Source of the DNA: an uncultured Burkholderiales bacterium
Lineage (GTDB): Bacteria; Pseudomonadota; Gammaproteobacteria; Burkholderiales; Burkholderiaceae
NCBI GenBank assembly: GCA_937891045.1
Contig: CALBEV010000031.1
Span: 1 to 34,565, forward strand
Direction of reading: 5' to 3'
Length of the DNA stretch: 34,565 nucleotides
Shown: positions 8,677-17,154 of the stretch, one piece after another
How positions within the stretch are numbered: position 1 is the stretch's first letter
How the letters are laid out: every line of letters starts with the position of its first letter
Translations under genes and position numbers: made by a program
Notes under the pieces: generated by a model
The model's input: the letters and a program-made list of their open reading frames with translations, nothing else
What the model was told of the DNA's origin: nothing
The model's database searches: none

Positions 8677-9972
8677 ATGGTTCCACACCTCATCACCGCG
8701 CTGACCGGCCCGATCAACGAGCTCGAGCAGCGCATCCTCGACTCCATGCCTGCCATCGAACGTTGGTTTCGCATGGAATGGATGGAGCACACGCCGCCTT
8801 TTTACAGCTCGGTCGACATCCGCAATGCGGGTTTCAAACTCGCCCCAGTGGACACCAACCTCTACCCCGGCGGCTGGAACAACCTCACGCCCGAGATGCT
8901 GCCCTTGGCGGTGCAAGCGGCCATGGCCGCCATCGAGAAAATCTGCCCCGAAGCCCGCAATCTGTTGCTGATCCCCGAGAACCACACGCGCAACACCTTT
9001 TACCTGAGCAATGTCGCGCAGCTGGCCCGCATCTTCAACATGGCCGGTTTGAATGTGCGCATCGGCTCGATCAACCCCGAGATCAAAGAAGACACCACCA
9101 TCGAATTGCCCAACGGTGACTCGGTGACCTTGGAGCCAGTCATTCGCAGCAAAACCCGCCTGGGTTTGAAAAATTTCGATCCGTGCACCATCTTGCTAAA
9201 CAACGATTTGAGCGCAGGCATTCCGGGCATCTTGGAAGACCTGCACGAGCAATACCTGTTGCCGCCGCTGCACGCCGGTTGGTGTGTGCGTCGCAAGAGC
9301 CAGCATTTCGCCAGCTATGAAGAGGTGAGCAAGCGCTTTGGCAAATTGCTGGGCATCGACCCTTGGTTGATCAACCCGATGTTCACGCACTGTGGCGAAG
9401 TGAATTTCGCCGAAGGCACTGGCATGGATTGCCTGACCACCAACGTGGACATGCTGCTGACCAAAATCCGCCGTAAGTACAAAGAGTTTGGCATCCACGA
9501 CAAACCTTTCGTCATTGTCAAAGCTGACAACGGCACCTATGGCATGGGCATCATGACGGTGCGTGATGTCAAAGATTTGGATGTGCTCAACCGCAAAACC
9601 CGCAACAAAATGAGCGTGGTCAAAGACGGGCAAGAGGTCAACCAGGTCATCATCCAAGAAGGTGTGCTCACCAACGAGCGGATCAATGATGCGGTGGCCG
9701 AACCGGTGGTCTACATGATGGACCGCTATGTGGTGGGCGGTTTTTACAGGGTGCACGCCGAGCGCGGCGTGGACGAAAACCTGAATGCGCCAGGCTCGAG
9801 CTTCGTGCCCTTGGCCTTTGAGCAAAGTGCCCACACCCCCCAGCCGGGCATGAAACCAGGTGCCAGTGCACCCAACCGCTTTTACATGTATGGCGTGATC
9901 GCCCGATTGGCCATGCTGGCCGCCAGCTATGAGCTGGAAGCGACCGATCCCAACGCCGAGGTCTACGAGTAA
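8677..9972 (+). CDS. gshA: Glutamate-cysteine ligase (T. ferrooxidans-type GshA)
   Basis: Catalyses the ATP-dependent joining of glutamate and cysteine, the first and rate-limiting step of glutathione synthesis. The 431-residue protein belongs to the separate GshA family found in beta- and some gammaproteobacteria rather than the E. coli type. Visible signature stretches are RWFRMEWMEHTPPFYSSVDIRN, LAPVDTNLYPGGWNN, and FVIVKADNGTYGMGIMTV (about residues 278-295), which resembles an ATP-grasp phosphate-binding loop, followed by IIQEGV and a C-terminal FYRVHAERG segment. The ATG at 8677 gives a family-like N-terminus, with only a weak purine stretch before it. gshB lies two genes downstream, separated by kup, which supports the assignment. 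Confidence 0.93.
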   Translation: MVPHLITALTGPINELEQRILDSMPAIERWFRMEWMEHTPPFYSSVDIRNAGFKLAPVDTNLYPGGWNNLTPEMLPLAVQAAMAAIEKICPEARNLLLIPENHTRNTFYLSNVAQLARIFNMAGLNVRIGSINPEIKEDTTIELPNGDSVTLEPVIRSKTRLGLKNFDPCTILLNNDLSAGIPGILEDLHEQYLLPPLHAGWCVRRKSQHFASYEEVSKRFGKLLGIDPWLINPMFTHCGEVNFAEGTGMDCLTTNVDMLLTKIRRKYKEFGIHDKPFVIVKADNGTYGMGIMTVRDVKDLDVLNRKTRNKMSVVKDGQEVNQVIIQEGVLTNERINDAVAEPVVYMMDRYVVGGFYRVHAERGVDENLNAPGSSFVPLAFEQSAHTPQPGMKPGASAPNRFYMYGVIARLAMLAASYELEATDPNAEVYE

Positions 9973-10054
9973 ACCCCCGTCTGTTGCACTGCAAAAGGTA
10001 AACTCCTGTTTTCCACGAATGGGGTGAAGCGACGCTTACGCGCTTGAATCCGTT

Positions 10055-11938
10055 ATGAGCACAGCAACTGAAAATAAGCACGTCTCGTCCTTGGCCGGAC
10101 TCACGCTCGGGGCCATCGGCGTGGTTTATGGGGATATCGGCACCAGTGTGCTGTATGCCATCAAAGAGGTGTTTGGCTCGGGCCATGTGGAATTCACACC
10201 AGACAACGTGATGGGGATTTTGTCCATTTTCTTTTGGACACTGACCTTCATCATTTCTATCAAGTACGTGACATTGGTCCTGCGGGCAGATAACAACGGC
10301 GAGGGCGGCTTGGTGGCCATGCTGGCCCTGGCCTCTTCTTCAGTCAGGGACAAGCCGCGGTTGCGCAATGTCTTGTTGGTGGTTGGGATCTTCGGCACTT
10401 GTTTGTTTTATGGCGATGGTGTCATCACTCCGGCCATCTCTGTCTTGTCCGCTGTCGAAGGCTTGGAAGTGGTGTCGCCCAATTTCAAGAAGGCGGTGAT
10501 TCCGCTGACCTTGTTCATCTTGCTTTGTTTGTTTGCAGTGCAAAAGCGTGGCACAGCGGGCATTGGCAAATTTTTTGGCCCGATCACCTTGGTCTGGTTT
10601 CTGACGATTGCGGTGCTGGGGGTCTATCACATCGCCAGCAACCCAGCCATTTTGTGGGCCATCAGTCCGCACTACGCTTTGCGGTTCATCTGGGAGCAAC
10701 CCGGCACCACGTTTTTGATTTTGGGCGCGGTGGTCTTGTGCGTCACCGGTGGTGAAGCCCTTTATGCCGACATGGGGCACTTTGGCAAAAGACCGATCCG
10801 CTTGGCCTGGTTCAGTGTGGTCATGCCCTGCTTGACCTTGAATTATTTTGGCCAAGGCGCCTTGCTGTTGACAGAGCCTGAGGCTGTCAAAAACCCGTTC
10901 TACAACATGGCCCCAGACTGGGCGCTGATCCCCTTGGTGATATTGGCCACCGCCGCCACCGTCATTGCGTCCCAAGCGCTGATCACCGGCGCGTTCAGCG
11001 TGACCAAACAAGTCATTCAACTGGGCTTTTTGCCACGACTGCAAATTCACCACACCAGCGAAAGAGACACCGGTCAGATTTACATGCCTTTTGTCAACTG
11101 GGGCTTGTTTGTTGTCATCGTGCTGGCCGTGGTCATGTTCAAGACCTCCAGCAACCTGGCAGCGGCTTACGGCATTGCCGTGTGCACCGACATGTTGATC
11201 ACCACGATCTTGACCTTTTTTGTACTCCGTTATGCATGGAAATACCCGATGTGGCTGTGCATCAGCACAACCAGCATCTTCTTCTTGGTGGACTTGGCAT
11301 TTTGGAGCTCCAACTTGCTGAAAATTGCCGACGGCGGCTGGTTTCCGCTGTTCATTGGCGGCATGATTTTGATCTTGATGTTGACTTGGCGTGATGGACG
11401 CCAATTGCTTCACCACAAAACCCGTGACGAAGCCATGGACTTGCGTTCCTTCTTGGATGCCTTGTTCATTGGCCCACCTACACGGGTAGAAGGCACGGCG
11501 GTCTTTTTGACAACAGAAAACGACATCGTGCCCAATGCCATGTTGCACAACTTGAAGCACAACAAGGTCTTGCACGCGCAAAACCTGTTTGTCACGGTGC
11601 GCAGCCACGAAGTCCCTTGGATCGCCAAAGATGAACGTGTAGAGCTGACCGATCTTGGCCATGATTGCTGGCAGGTGAAAATCCACTACGGCTTCAAAGA
11701 CGATCCGGATGTGCCTTTCGCACTGAGCTTGTTGCGGGACAAACTGGGCAATATCAATGGCATGAGCACCAGTTATTTCTTGTCGCGCGACAGCATCGTG
11801 CCCACCGTGCACGGTGGCATGGCGCAGTGGCGAGAAAAACTGTTTGCCCAGATGTACCTGAACGCCAGCGCCGCTGCCGACTTTTTGAATCTGCCCAGCA
11901 ACTCGGTGGTGGAGATGGGCAGCAAGATCGAAATTTAA
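10055..11938 (+). CDS. kup: Low-affinity potassium transporter Kup
   Basis: Kup (TrkD) imports K+ with protons across the inner membrane. The 627-residue protein matches the family length (622 in E. coli). It starts with [26 protein letters not shown] (first helix, about 9-34), the most conserved Kup motif, followed by about a dozen hydrophobic segments up to about residue 440, then a soluble C-terminal domain. Other typical stretches are [33 protein letters not shown] and [14 protein letters not shown]. It stands between gshA and gshB in the same direction with an 82-base gap upstream. A GC-rich hairpin follows its stop. No signs of transfer. Confidence 0.96.
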   Translation: MSTATENKHVSSLAGLTLGAIGVVYGDIGTSVLYAIKEVFGSGHVEFTPDNVMGILSIFFWTLTFIISIKYVTLVLRADNNGEGGLVAMLALASSSVRDKPRLRNVLLVVGIFGTCLFYGDGVITPAISVLSAVEGLEVVSPNFKKAVIPLTLFILLCLFAVQKRGTAGIGKFFGPITLVWFLTIAVLGVYHIASNPAILWAISPHYALRFIWEQPGTTFLILGAVVLCVTGGEALYADMGHFGKRPIRLAWFSVVMPCLTLNYFGQGALLLTEPEAVKNPFYNMAPDWALIPLVILATAATVIASQALITGAFSVTKQVIQLGFLPRLQIHHTSERDTGQIYMPFVNWGLFVVIVLAVVMFKTSSNLAAAYGIAVCTDMLITTILTFFVLRYAWKYPMWLCISTTSIFFLVDLAFWSSNLLKIADGGWFPLFIGGMILILMLTWRDGRQLLHHKTRDEAMDLRSFLDALFIGPPTRVEGTAVFLTTENDIVPNAMLHNLKHNKVLHAQNLFVTVRSHEVPWIAKDERVELTDLGHDCWQVKIHYGFKDDPDVPFALSLLRDKLGNINGMSTSYFLSRDSIVPTVHGGMAQWREKLFAQMYLNASAAADFLNLPSNSVVEMGSKIEI

Positions 11939-11946
11939 GCCTGAGC

Positions 11947-11964
11947 CGCCCGCCCCGGGCGTTT
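11947..11964 (+). terminator. Candidate weak intrinsic terminator after kup
   Basis: CGCCCG, loop CCC, CGGGCG is a perfect 6-bp GC stem followed by only TTT, nine bases after the kup stop. The T tract is short, so termination may be partial; gshB starts 20 bases further on. Confidence 0.35.
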
Positions 11965-11984
11965 GGGCTGTTAACCTCTCGGGT

Positions 11985-12938
11985 ATGAAGCTTTTGTTTG
12001 TCGCCGATCCGCTGAGCACCTTCAACATCCAGAAGGACAGCACTTTCACCATGATGCGTGAGGCACAGGTTCGGGGACATGAGCTGTGGTGCTGTGACAC
12101 AAAGGACTTGCATTGGCAAACTGGGCAGCCTGTCAGCGCCCAGATGCACCAAGTGCATTTGACCAGGGACCCCGCCGCTTGGTTCACCATTCAACAAACC
12201 TGCGTGCAGCCTTTGCACAGCATGGGCGCGGTGGTCATGCGCAAAGACCCGCCATTTGACAACGAATATTTCTACGCCACCCACTTGCTCAGCCAAGCTG
12301 AAAAAGAAGGCGCTCAGGTGTTCAACCAACCGGCCGCATTGCGCGAACATCCGGAAAAACTCGCTCTCATGGAATTCGCCGAATTTGCCAGCCCGACCTT
12401 GGTGACGCGCCAAGCCCAAGCCATTCGTGATTTTCACGCGCTGCACCAAGACATCATCTTGAAGCCTCTGGATGGCATGGGCGGCATGGGCATCTTCCGC
12501 GTCAAAGCAGATGGCTTGAATCTCGGGGGCATCATCGAAACCCTGAACCGCGACGGCGCCCAAACCGTCATGGTGCAAAAGTTCATTCCCGCCATCGCGC
12601 AAGGGGACAAGCGTGTCCTGGTGATTGGTGGCCAACCGGTGCCTTTTGCCTTGGCCCGTATTCCGCAAGGCAACGAGGTGCGCGGCAATTTGGCGGCCGG
12701 TGGCAAAGGCGTGGCACAAGCCCTCACCGAGCGTGACTGGCAGATTGCCAATGCATTGGGTCCGCGGTTGGCTGCCCGAGGCTTGTTGTTGGTGGGCTTG
12801 GACATCATTGGCGACTGTTTGACCGAGGTGAATGTCACCAGCCCCACCTGTTTTCGTGAAATCACCGATCAAACCGGTTTTGATGTGCCTGCCATGTTCA
12901 TGGATGCACTCACCCATCAAGTACACAGGCCTCAATGA
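11985..12938 (+). CDS. gshB: Glutathione synthetase GshB
   Basis: ATP-grasp enzyme that adds glycine to gamma-glutamylcysteine to complete glutathione. The 317 residues match E. coli GshB (316). Sequence landmarks are the N-terminal FVADPLSTFNIQKDSTF, the segment VVMRKDPPFDNEYFYATHLL, the ATP-binding lysine in ILKPLDGMGGMGIFRV (Lys160, same number as in E. coli), VQKFIPAI, GDKRVLVI, and the metal/substrate region LTEVNVTSPTCFREI near the C-terminus. The start ATG follows 46 bases after kup. The next gene, a photolyase-like protein, begins 13 bases after the stop, so the two are probably co-transcribed. Confidence 0.97.
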   Translation: MKLLFVADPLSTFNIQKDSTFTMMREAQVRGHELWCCDTKDLHWQTGQPVSAQMHQVHLTRDPAAWFTIQQTCVQPLHSMGAVVMRKDPPFDNEYFYATHLLSQAEKEGAQVFNQPAALREHPEKLALMEFAEFASPTLVTRQAQAIRDFHALHQDIILKPLDGMGGMGIFRVKADGLNLGGIIETLNRDGAQTVMVQKFIPAIAQGDKRVLVIGGQPVPFALARIPQGNEVRGNLAAGGKGVAQALTERDWQIANALGPRLAARGLLLVGLDIIGDCLTEVNVTSPTCFREITDQTGFDVPAMFMDALTHQVHRPQ

Positions 12939-12951
12939 GCATTGATGCCTT

Positions 12952-14160
12952 ATGAAGCTGTTCATTGAACAAGCCTTGTTTGAGCCCTATGCCCATGCGG
13001 CACAGGCGCGATTGGCGGCCATTCGGCCGTTTGAATATGCACAAACTCGCAACCACATCGACGGTGCGGTCAGCATGTTGTCACCCTACCTCACCCACGG
13101 CTTGTTGACCGTGCCCGATGTGGCCGACCATGTTTACAAGGTGCACCGCATGGGGGTGCAGCACAAGTTCGTTTTCGAGTTGGCGTGGCGTGAGTATTTC
13201 CAACATGTGCATGAGTTGGTGGGTGATCAAGTGCTTTCCAACTTCCATGAAGGCGTGCTGCCCGATGACGCCTACAGCCAGAAACTGCCCGACGACGTGC
13301 GCTGTGGCGCCACGGGTGTGCCCGCCATCGACCAAGCCATCCGCCAGCTGTATTTCAACGGCTATGTGCATAACCATGCACGCTTGTGGTTGGCCAGTTA
13401 TTTGGTGCACCTGCGCAAGGTTCATTGGCGTGTTGGCGCCGAATGGATGTACAGCCATTTGTTGGATGGCGACATCGCCAGCAACCACCTGAGTTGGCAA
13501 TGGGTAGCTGGCACAAGCAGCAGCAAGCCTTACTTGTTCAATGCCGCCAATGTGGCGCTTCATGCCCCAGAGCTTTGGCATAGTCAGAACACGGTGATTG
13601 ACAAGCCGATGGACATCATCGAGATGATTGCCCAAAGCCAAGCGACCTTCACCCAAGCCATGCACCAGCATGCGCATGTAGACGAACCCGATGTGTTGCA
13701 AATGCCGCCGGCCGAAGCCGATTTGGTGGCCAGTGGCTTGGCTGCCGATAAATTGGTGGGCAAAGAGGTGTGGTGGATTCACCCGTGGTCGCTCACAAAC
13801 CAAGCCCCCTCGGGTATGCCGCCTGATGCCATGCGGGTGGCTGCGTGTTGGCTCGAGTGGACCCAAACGCGACCATGGAGCCGAGGGCGTTGGTCGTTTG
13901 TGGCCAAGGGCATGCACCAGGTGGCCTCGCACTGCTGGTTTGAGGACGCCGCACGACTGACCGAGGTGTTTGCCAAAGCCAAAGCGGTGCATGTGTGGGA
14001 CCACATGGCTTTGCCCCATTGGCCTGGCGTGAATTGGGTGCGCCACCCTGCACCACGCTTGTGGCCGCGCCAAACCGAGCGCAGCCCCTCGTTTTCCCAT
14101 TGGTGGACCAAGGTGACGCGCTACAAACAATCCATACCGCAGTTGCTGCGCAACCGATAA
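12952..14160 (+). CDS. Photolyase/cryptochrome-like FAD-binding protein with rearranged domain order
   Basis: The first 215 residues match the FAD-binding catalytic domain of DNA photolyases: SMLSPYLTHGLL (41-52), FELAWREYFQHV (75-86), TGVPAIDQAIRQLYFNGYVHNHARLWLASYL (121-151), HWRVGAEW (158-165) and DGDIASNHLSWQWVAG (172-187, including the Asn178 expected to face flavin N5 and the WQW motif). The usual N-terminal alpha/beta antenna domain is absent: the protein starts directly at the FAD domain. After a linker, residues about 270-392 look like an antenna domain instead: EVWWIHPWSL resembles the VWFRRDLR first strand, then RVAACWLEW, SRGRWSFV, KAVHVWDH and a final FSHWWTKV like the FxPFxxxW end of antenna domains. 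HNR is HNH here. Co-transcription with gshB is likely. Substrate (CPD, 6-4 or other) cannot be told. Confidence 0.8.
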   Translation: MKLFIEQALFEPYAHAAQARLAAIRPFEYAQTRNHIDGAVSMLSPYLTHGLLTVPDVADHVYKVHRMGVQHKFVFELAWREYFQHVHELVGDQVLSNFHEGVLPDDAYSQKLPDDVRCGATGVPAIDQAIRQLYFNGYVHNHARLWLASYLVHLRKVHWRVGAEWMYSHLLDGDIASNHLSWQWVAGTSSSKPYLFNAANVALHAPELWHSQNTVIDKPMDIIEMIAQSQATFTQAMHQHAHVDEPDVLQMPPAEADLVASGLAADKLVGKEVWWIHPWSLTNQAPSGMPPDAMRVAACWLEWTQTRPWSRGRWSFVAKGMHQVASHCWFEDAARLTEVFAKAKAVHVWDHMALPHWPGVNWVRHPAPRLWPRQTERSPSFSHWWTKVTRYKQSIPQLLRNR

Positions 14161-14164
14161 ATCA

Positions 14165-14216
14165 GATCATTTCGCAGGCTGCGGTGTTGGAAGACAAAGC
14201 CCTGTGCGAAGTGATC
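14165..14216. repeat. Long inverted repeat between convergent genes
   Basis: GATCATTTCGCA (14165-14176) and TGCGAAGTGATC (14205-14216) are complementary over 12 positions with one G-T pair, separated by 28 bases; GGCT (14177-14180) and AGCC (14198-14201) can extend the stem past a three-base bulge. It sits in the 66-base gap between the photolyase-like gene and glcB, where a bidirectional terminator is expected, although neither side has a strong T tract. Confidence 0.5.
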
Positions 14217-14226
14217 AAGCAGCGGC

Positions 14227-16431
14227 TCAGGCGGCTTTCACCTTTAAGCGCCAAGCATGCAACAAAGGCTCGGTGTAGCCGCTGGGTTGTTCTTTGCCTT
14301 TGAACACCAAATCCAGCGCCGCTTGGTAGGCCTTGGATTGTTGGAAATGACCGGCCATGGGCTGGTACAGGCTGTCGCCAGCGTTTTGCTTGTCCACAAT
14401 GGCGGCCATGCGTTCAAAGGTGGCCCGCACTTGGGCTTGGCTCACCACGCCATGGTGCAACCAATTGGCAATGTGTTGGCTGGAGATGCGCAGCGTGGCG
14501 CGGTCTTCCATCAGGCCGACATTGTGGATATCGGGTACTTTCGAGCAGCCCACGCCTTGGTCGATCCAGCGCACCACATAGCCGAGGATGCCTTGCACGT
14601 TGTTGTCGAGTTCTTGCTGTTTCTGCGCATCATTCCAACCAGCTGTGGCCGACACGGGGATGGTGAGCAAGTCTTTCAGCAACTTGGCGTGCTCTTTGTT
14701 GGCATCGATTTTTTCCAACCCTTTTTGAACATCGCTCACCAACACCTGGTGGTAGTGCATGGCATGCAAAGTGGCACCGGTGGGGCTGGGCACCCAAGCG
14801 GTGTTGGCACCGGCTTTGGGGTGGGCGATTTTTTGTTTCAGCATCTCGGCCATCAGGTCGGGCATGGCCCACATGCCTTTGCCGATTTGCGCTTTGCCGC
14901 GCAAACCGCAGGCCAATCCCACCAAGACATTGTTGCGCTCGTAGGCTTGGATCCAGGCACTGGATTTCATGTCGCCTTTGCGCAGCATCGGGCCAGCCAG
15001 CATGCTGCTGTGGATTTCGTCACCCGTGCGGTCCAAGAAACCCGTGTTGATGAAGGCCACACGACTCGAAGCTGCAGCAATGCAGGCTTTCAAATTCACG
15101 CTGGTGCGACGTTCTTCGTCCATGATGCCCAGCTTGACTGTGCTGTCAGGCAATCCCAGCACGTGTTCGACGCGGCTGAACAACTCGGAGGCAAAAGCCA
15201 CTTCAGCGGGCCCGTGCATTTTCGGTTTGACGATGTACACAGAACCAGTGCGCGAGTTGCGAATGTCGTTGGCACCATGGCCTTGCAAGTCATGCAAAGC
15301 GATGGCGGTGGTCACCATGGCATCCATGATGCCTTCTGGGATTTCCTGCCATTGTCCATCCGCCGCTTGGTAAAGGATGGCGGGGTTGGTCATCAGGTGG
15401 CCCACATTGCGCAAAAACAGCAGTGAGCGGCCATGCAGTCGAATGTCAGCGCCGCCGTGGGGAGCGCGGTAAATACGGTCAGGATTCAAACCGCGCTTGA
15501 AAGTGTTGCCGCCCTTGCTGACATCCTCGGTCAGCGTGCCTTTCAAGATGCCCAACCAGTTGCTGTAGGCCAGCAATTTGTCATCCGCATCCACTGCAGC
15601 CACCGAATCTTCCAGATCAAGGATGGTCGACAAAGCGGCCTCGACCACCAGGTCACAAATATGCGCAGGATCGGCAGCGCCAACGGGATGCTTGGCGTTG
15701 ATTTGGATGTCCAAGTGCAGGCCGTTGTGGATCAACAAAACCGAAGAGGGGTGCGTCGCATCTCCTTGGTAACCCACGAGTTGTTGGGGGTTGGCCAAAA
15801 GTGTTGTTTGACCGCCTTTGAGGGCAACAACCAATGCGCCTTTGACAATGCTGTAGCCGGTCGAATCGATGTGCGAACCTTTTTTCAAGGGCACCGTGCG
15901 GTCCAGCACATAACGGGCGTATTCAATGACTTTGGCACCACGTTTCTCGTTGTAGCCAGGCCCTTTGGCGCAGCCATCGGCTTCTGAAATGACATCGGTG
16001 CCGTACAAAGCGTCATACAAAGAACCCCAACGGGCGTTGGCGGCATTCAATGCATAGCGGGCGTTCAAGATCGGCACGACCAACTGGGGGCCTGCTTGGG
16101 TGGCGAGTTCGGCATCCACATGGGTCGTGGTGGCTTTCACCTTGGCAGGCACGGGGACCAGGTAGCCTGTTTTGGTCAGGAAGGCTTGGTAAGCCGCCAT
16201 GTTGGTGATCGGTCCGGGGTGCGCACGGTGCCACTGGTCAAGTTCGGTTTGTAGACGTTCGCGCTCGGCCAGCAGCGCATTGTTTTTCGGAGCCAGGTCT
16301 TGCACCAATTTGTCAAAGCCTTCCCAAAACGTGACGCTGGACACGCCCGTGCCGGGGAGTACCTGCTGCTCAATGAAGTCGTGAAGGTTTGCGGCGACTT
16401 GCAGTTGATGGATGGGGGTGCGAACTGTCAT
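14227..16431 (-). CDS. glcB: Malate synthase G
   Basis: Condenses glyoxylate with acetyl-CoA to malate, in the glyoxylate bypass and glycolate use. The 734-residue protein fits the long G isoform (723 in E. coli). Arg335 in [15 protein letters not shown] corresponds to the active-site arginine (R338 in E. coli) and Asp624 in [15 protein letters not shown] to the catalytic base (D631). Other family stretches are [29 protein letters not shown] and [17 protein letters not shown]. It ends [14 protein letters not shown], as expected. It is a single-gene unit read against its neighbours, diverging from the outer-membrane protein gene through a 75-base gap. No good Shine-Dalgarno sequence precedes the ATG. 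Phosphoglycolate phosphatase (gph) elsewhere in the window feeds the same glycolate/glyoxylate pool. Confidence 0.97.
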   Translation of the reverse strand: MTVRTPIHQLQVAANLHDFIEQQVLPGTGVSSVTFWEGFDKLVQDLAPKNNALLAERERLQTELDQWHRAHPGPITNMAAYQAFLTKTGYLVPVPAKVKATTTHVDAELATQAGPQLVVPILNARYALNAANARWGSLYDALYGTDVISEADGCAKGPGYNEKRGAKVIEYARYVLDRTVPLKKGSHIDSTGYSIVKGALVVALKGGQTTLLANPQQLVGYQGDATHPSSVLLIHNGLHLDIQINAKHPVGAADPAHICDLVVEAALSTILDLEDSVAAVDADDKLLAYSNWLGILKGTLTEDVSKGGNTFKRGLNPDRIYRAPHGGADIRLHGRSLLFLRNVGHLMTNPAILYQAADGQWQEIPEGIMDAMVTTAIALHDLQGHGANDIRNSRTGSVYIVKPKMHGPAEVAFASELFSRVEHVLGLPDSTVKLGIMDEERRTSVNLKACIAAASSRVAFINTGFLDRTGDEIHSSMLAGPMLRKGDMKSSAWIQAYERNNVLVGLACGLRGKAQIGKGMWAMPDLMAEMLKQKIAHPKAGANTAWVPSPTGATLHAMHYHQVLVSDVQKGLEKIDANKEHAKLLKDLLTIPVSATAGWNDAQKQQELDNNVQGILGYVVRWIDQGVGCSKVPDIHNVGLMEDRATLRISSQHIANWLHHGVVSQAQVRATFERMAAIVDKQNAGDSLYQPMAGHFQQSKAYQAALDLVFKGKEQPSGYTEPLLHAWRLKVKAA

Positions 16432-16493
16432 TCAGGGCTTTCAAAAAATCAGGTCAAAAAGGATGCGGGTTATCACCGATAATTTTCCATTTT

Positions 16494-16499
16494 AAGGAG
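16494..16499 (+). promoter_or_regulatory. Shine-Dalgarno site fixing the start of the beta-barrel gene
   Basis: AAGGAG lies seven bases before the ATG at 16507. This selects 16507 over the GTG at 16504. A -10-like GATAAT is at 16478-16483 without a clear -35. Confidence 0.6.
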
Positions 16500-16506
16500 T
16501 CCTGTG

Positions 16507-17145
16507 ATGAAACAATTGAATGCAGTGGTCTGCGCCTTGGTCTTGTTGGCTTCTGGAACAGCTTTGGCAGAGTCTGAATTTGCCGTTTACGGAGGCGGTC
16601 AGTCATCCCCACACTCGCGAGTCACACCTGCGACAGGCGACTCCTTTTTGGCCACTTGGAAAGGCGAATCGATGTCTTTTCCTATCTATCTCGGGTTGCG
16701 CTACACCGAGTGGATGGATGATGAATGGGGTTGGGCGGTGAATTACAGCCACACCAAGGCCAAAGCCAATGCAACCACGCTTGCGACCAATGGCTACAGT
16801 CGTCTTGAATTCACGGATGGTGCCAACCCGGTCACCTTGGTCGCTTTGCGTCGCTTTGCCCCCATGAATGGTGGCATCAAGCCCTACCTTGGTGTGGGAG
16901 CTGGTATTTCTGTCCCCCATGTTGAGGTTCAGCGCACCGGTGGCGTCAGAACTTACGAATACCAATACGGCGGCCCCGTGTTAACCGGTTTGGCCGGTTT
17001 CAAATACCCTCTCAACGATCGCTGGGACCTGCTCACCGAGTTGCATGTGCATTACATGATGTTGGATGTCAAAGTGGATGGCGGCCGTTTGAAAACCAAC
17101 TTGGTCACCAATGCCCTGAACCTCGGGGTCAGCTACCGCTTCTGA
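16507..17145 (+). CDS. Outer membrane beta-barrel protein, LpxQ (lipid A oxidase)-like candidate
   Basis: A 212-residue exported protein: a signal peptide (MKQLNAVVCALVLLASGTALA, cleaved before ESEF) followed by alternating beta strands and a C-terminal YRF, the terminal-aromatic signal read by the BAM complex. The size fits an eight-stranded barrel. The middle and C-terminal stretches SRLEFTDGANPVTLVALRRF, KPYLGVGAGISVPHVEVQ, TYEYQYGGPV and TNLVTNALNLGVSYRF remind me of LpxQ-type lipid A oxidases of rhizobia, outer-membrane enzymes that oxidise the lipid A glucosamine; this is recollection and needs alignment. Alternatives are a general OmpA/OmpW-like barrel. It stands between divergent glcB and argS, which begins nine bases after its stop. 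Confidence 0.7.
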   Translation: MKQLNAVVCALVLLASGTALAESEFAVYGGGQSSPHSRVTPATGDSFLATWKGESMSFPIYLGLRYTEWMDDEWGWAVNYSHTKAKANATTLATNGYSRLEFTDGANPVTLVALRRFAPMNGGIKPYLGVGAGISVPHVEVQRTGGVRTYEYQYGGPVLTGLAGFKYPLNDRWDLLTELHVHYMMLDVKVDGGRLKTNLVTNALNLGVSYRF

Positions 17146-17154
17146 AAACGCTAC

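Noticed and set aside
9973..10054. Possible regulatory element in the gshA-kup gap
   Set aside because: Only a bulged short stem (AGCG..CGCT) is visible; no c-di-AMP riboswitch features, promoter or terminator could be supported.
10340..12190. Open frame of 616 codons on the minus strand
   Set aside because: Antisense to kup and the start of gshB; same shadow composition, spanning two real genes and their gap.
13995..14303. Plus-strand frame including a protein-like run NQIISQAAVLEDKALCEVIKQ
   Set aside because: It has no plausible start outside the photolyase-like gene and runs antisense into glcB. The run coincides with a strong inverted repeat, so it is mentioned there only as a possible remnant.
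14257..15426. Long open frame (389 codons) on the plus strand
   Set aside because: It lies wholly antisense within glcB, a clear full-length gene; its product is His/Val/Gly-rich with no recognisable motif, as expected from the GC-rich complement of a coding strand.
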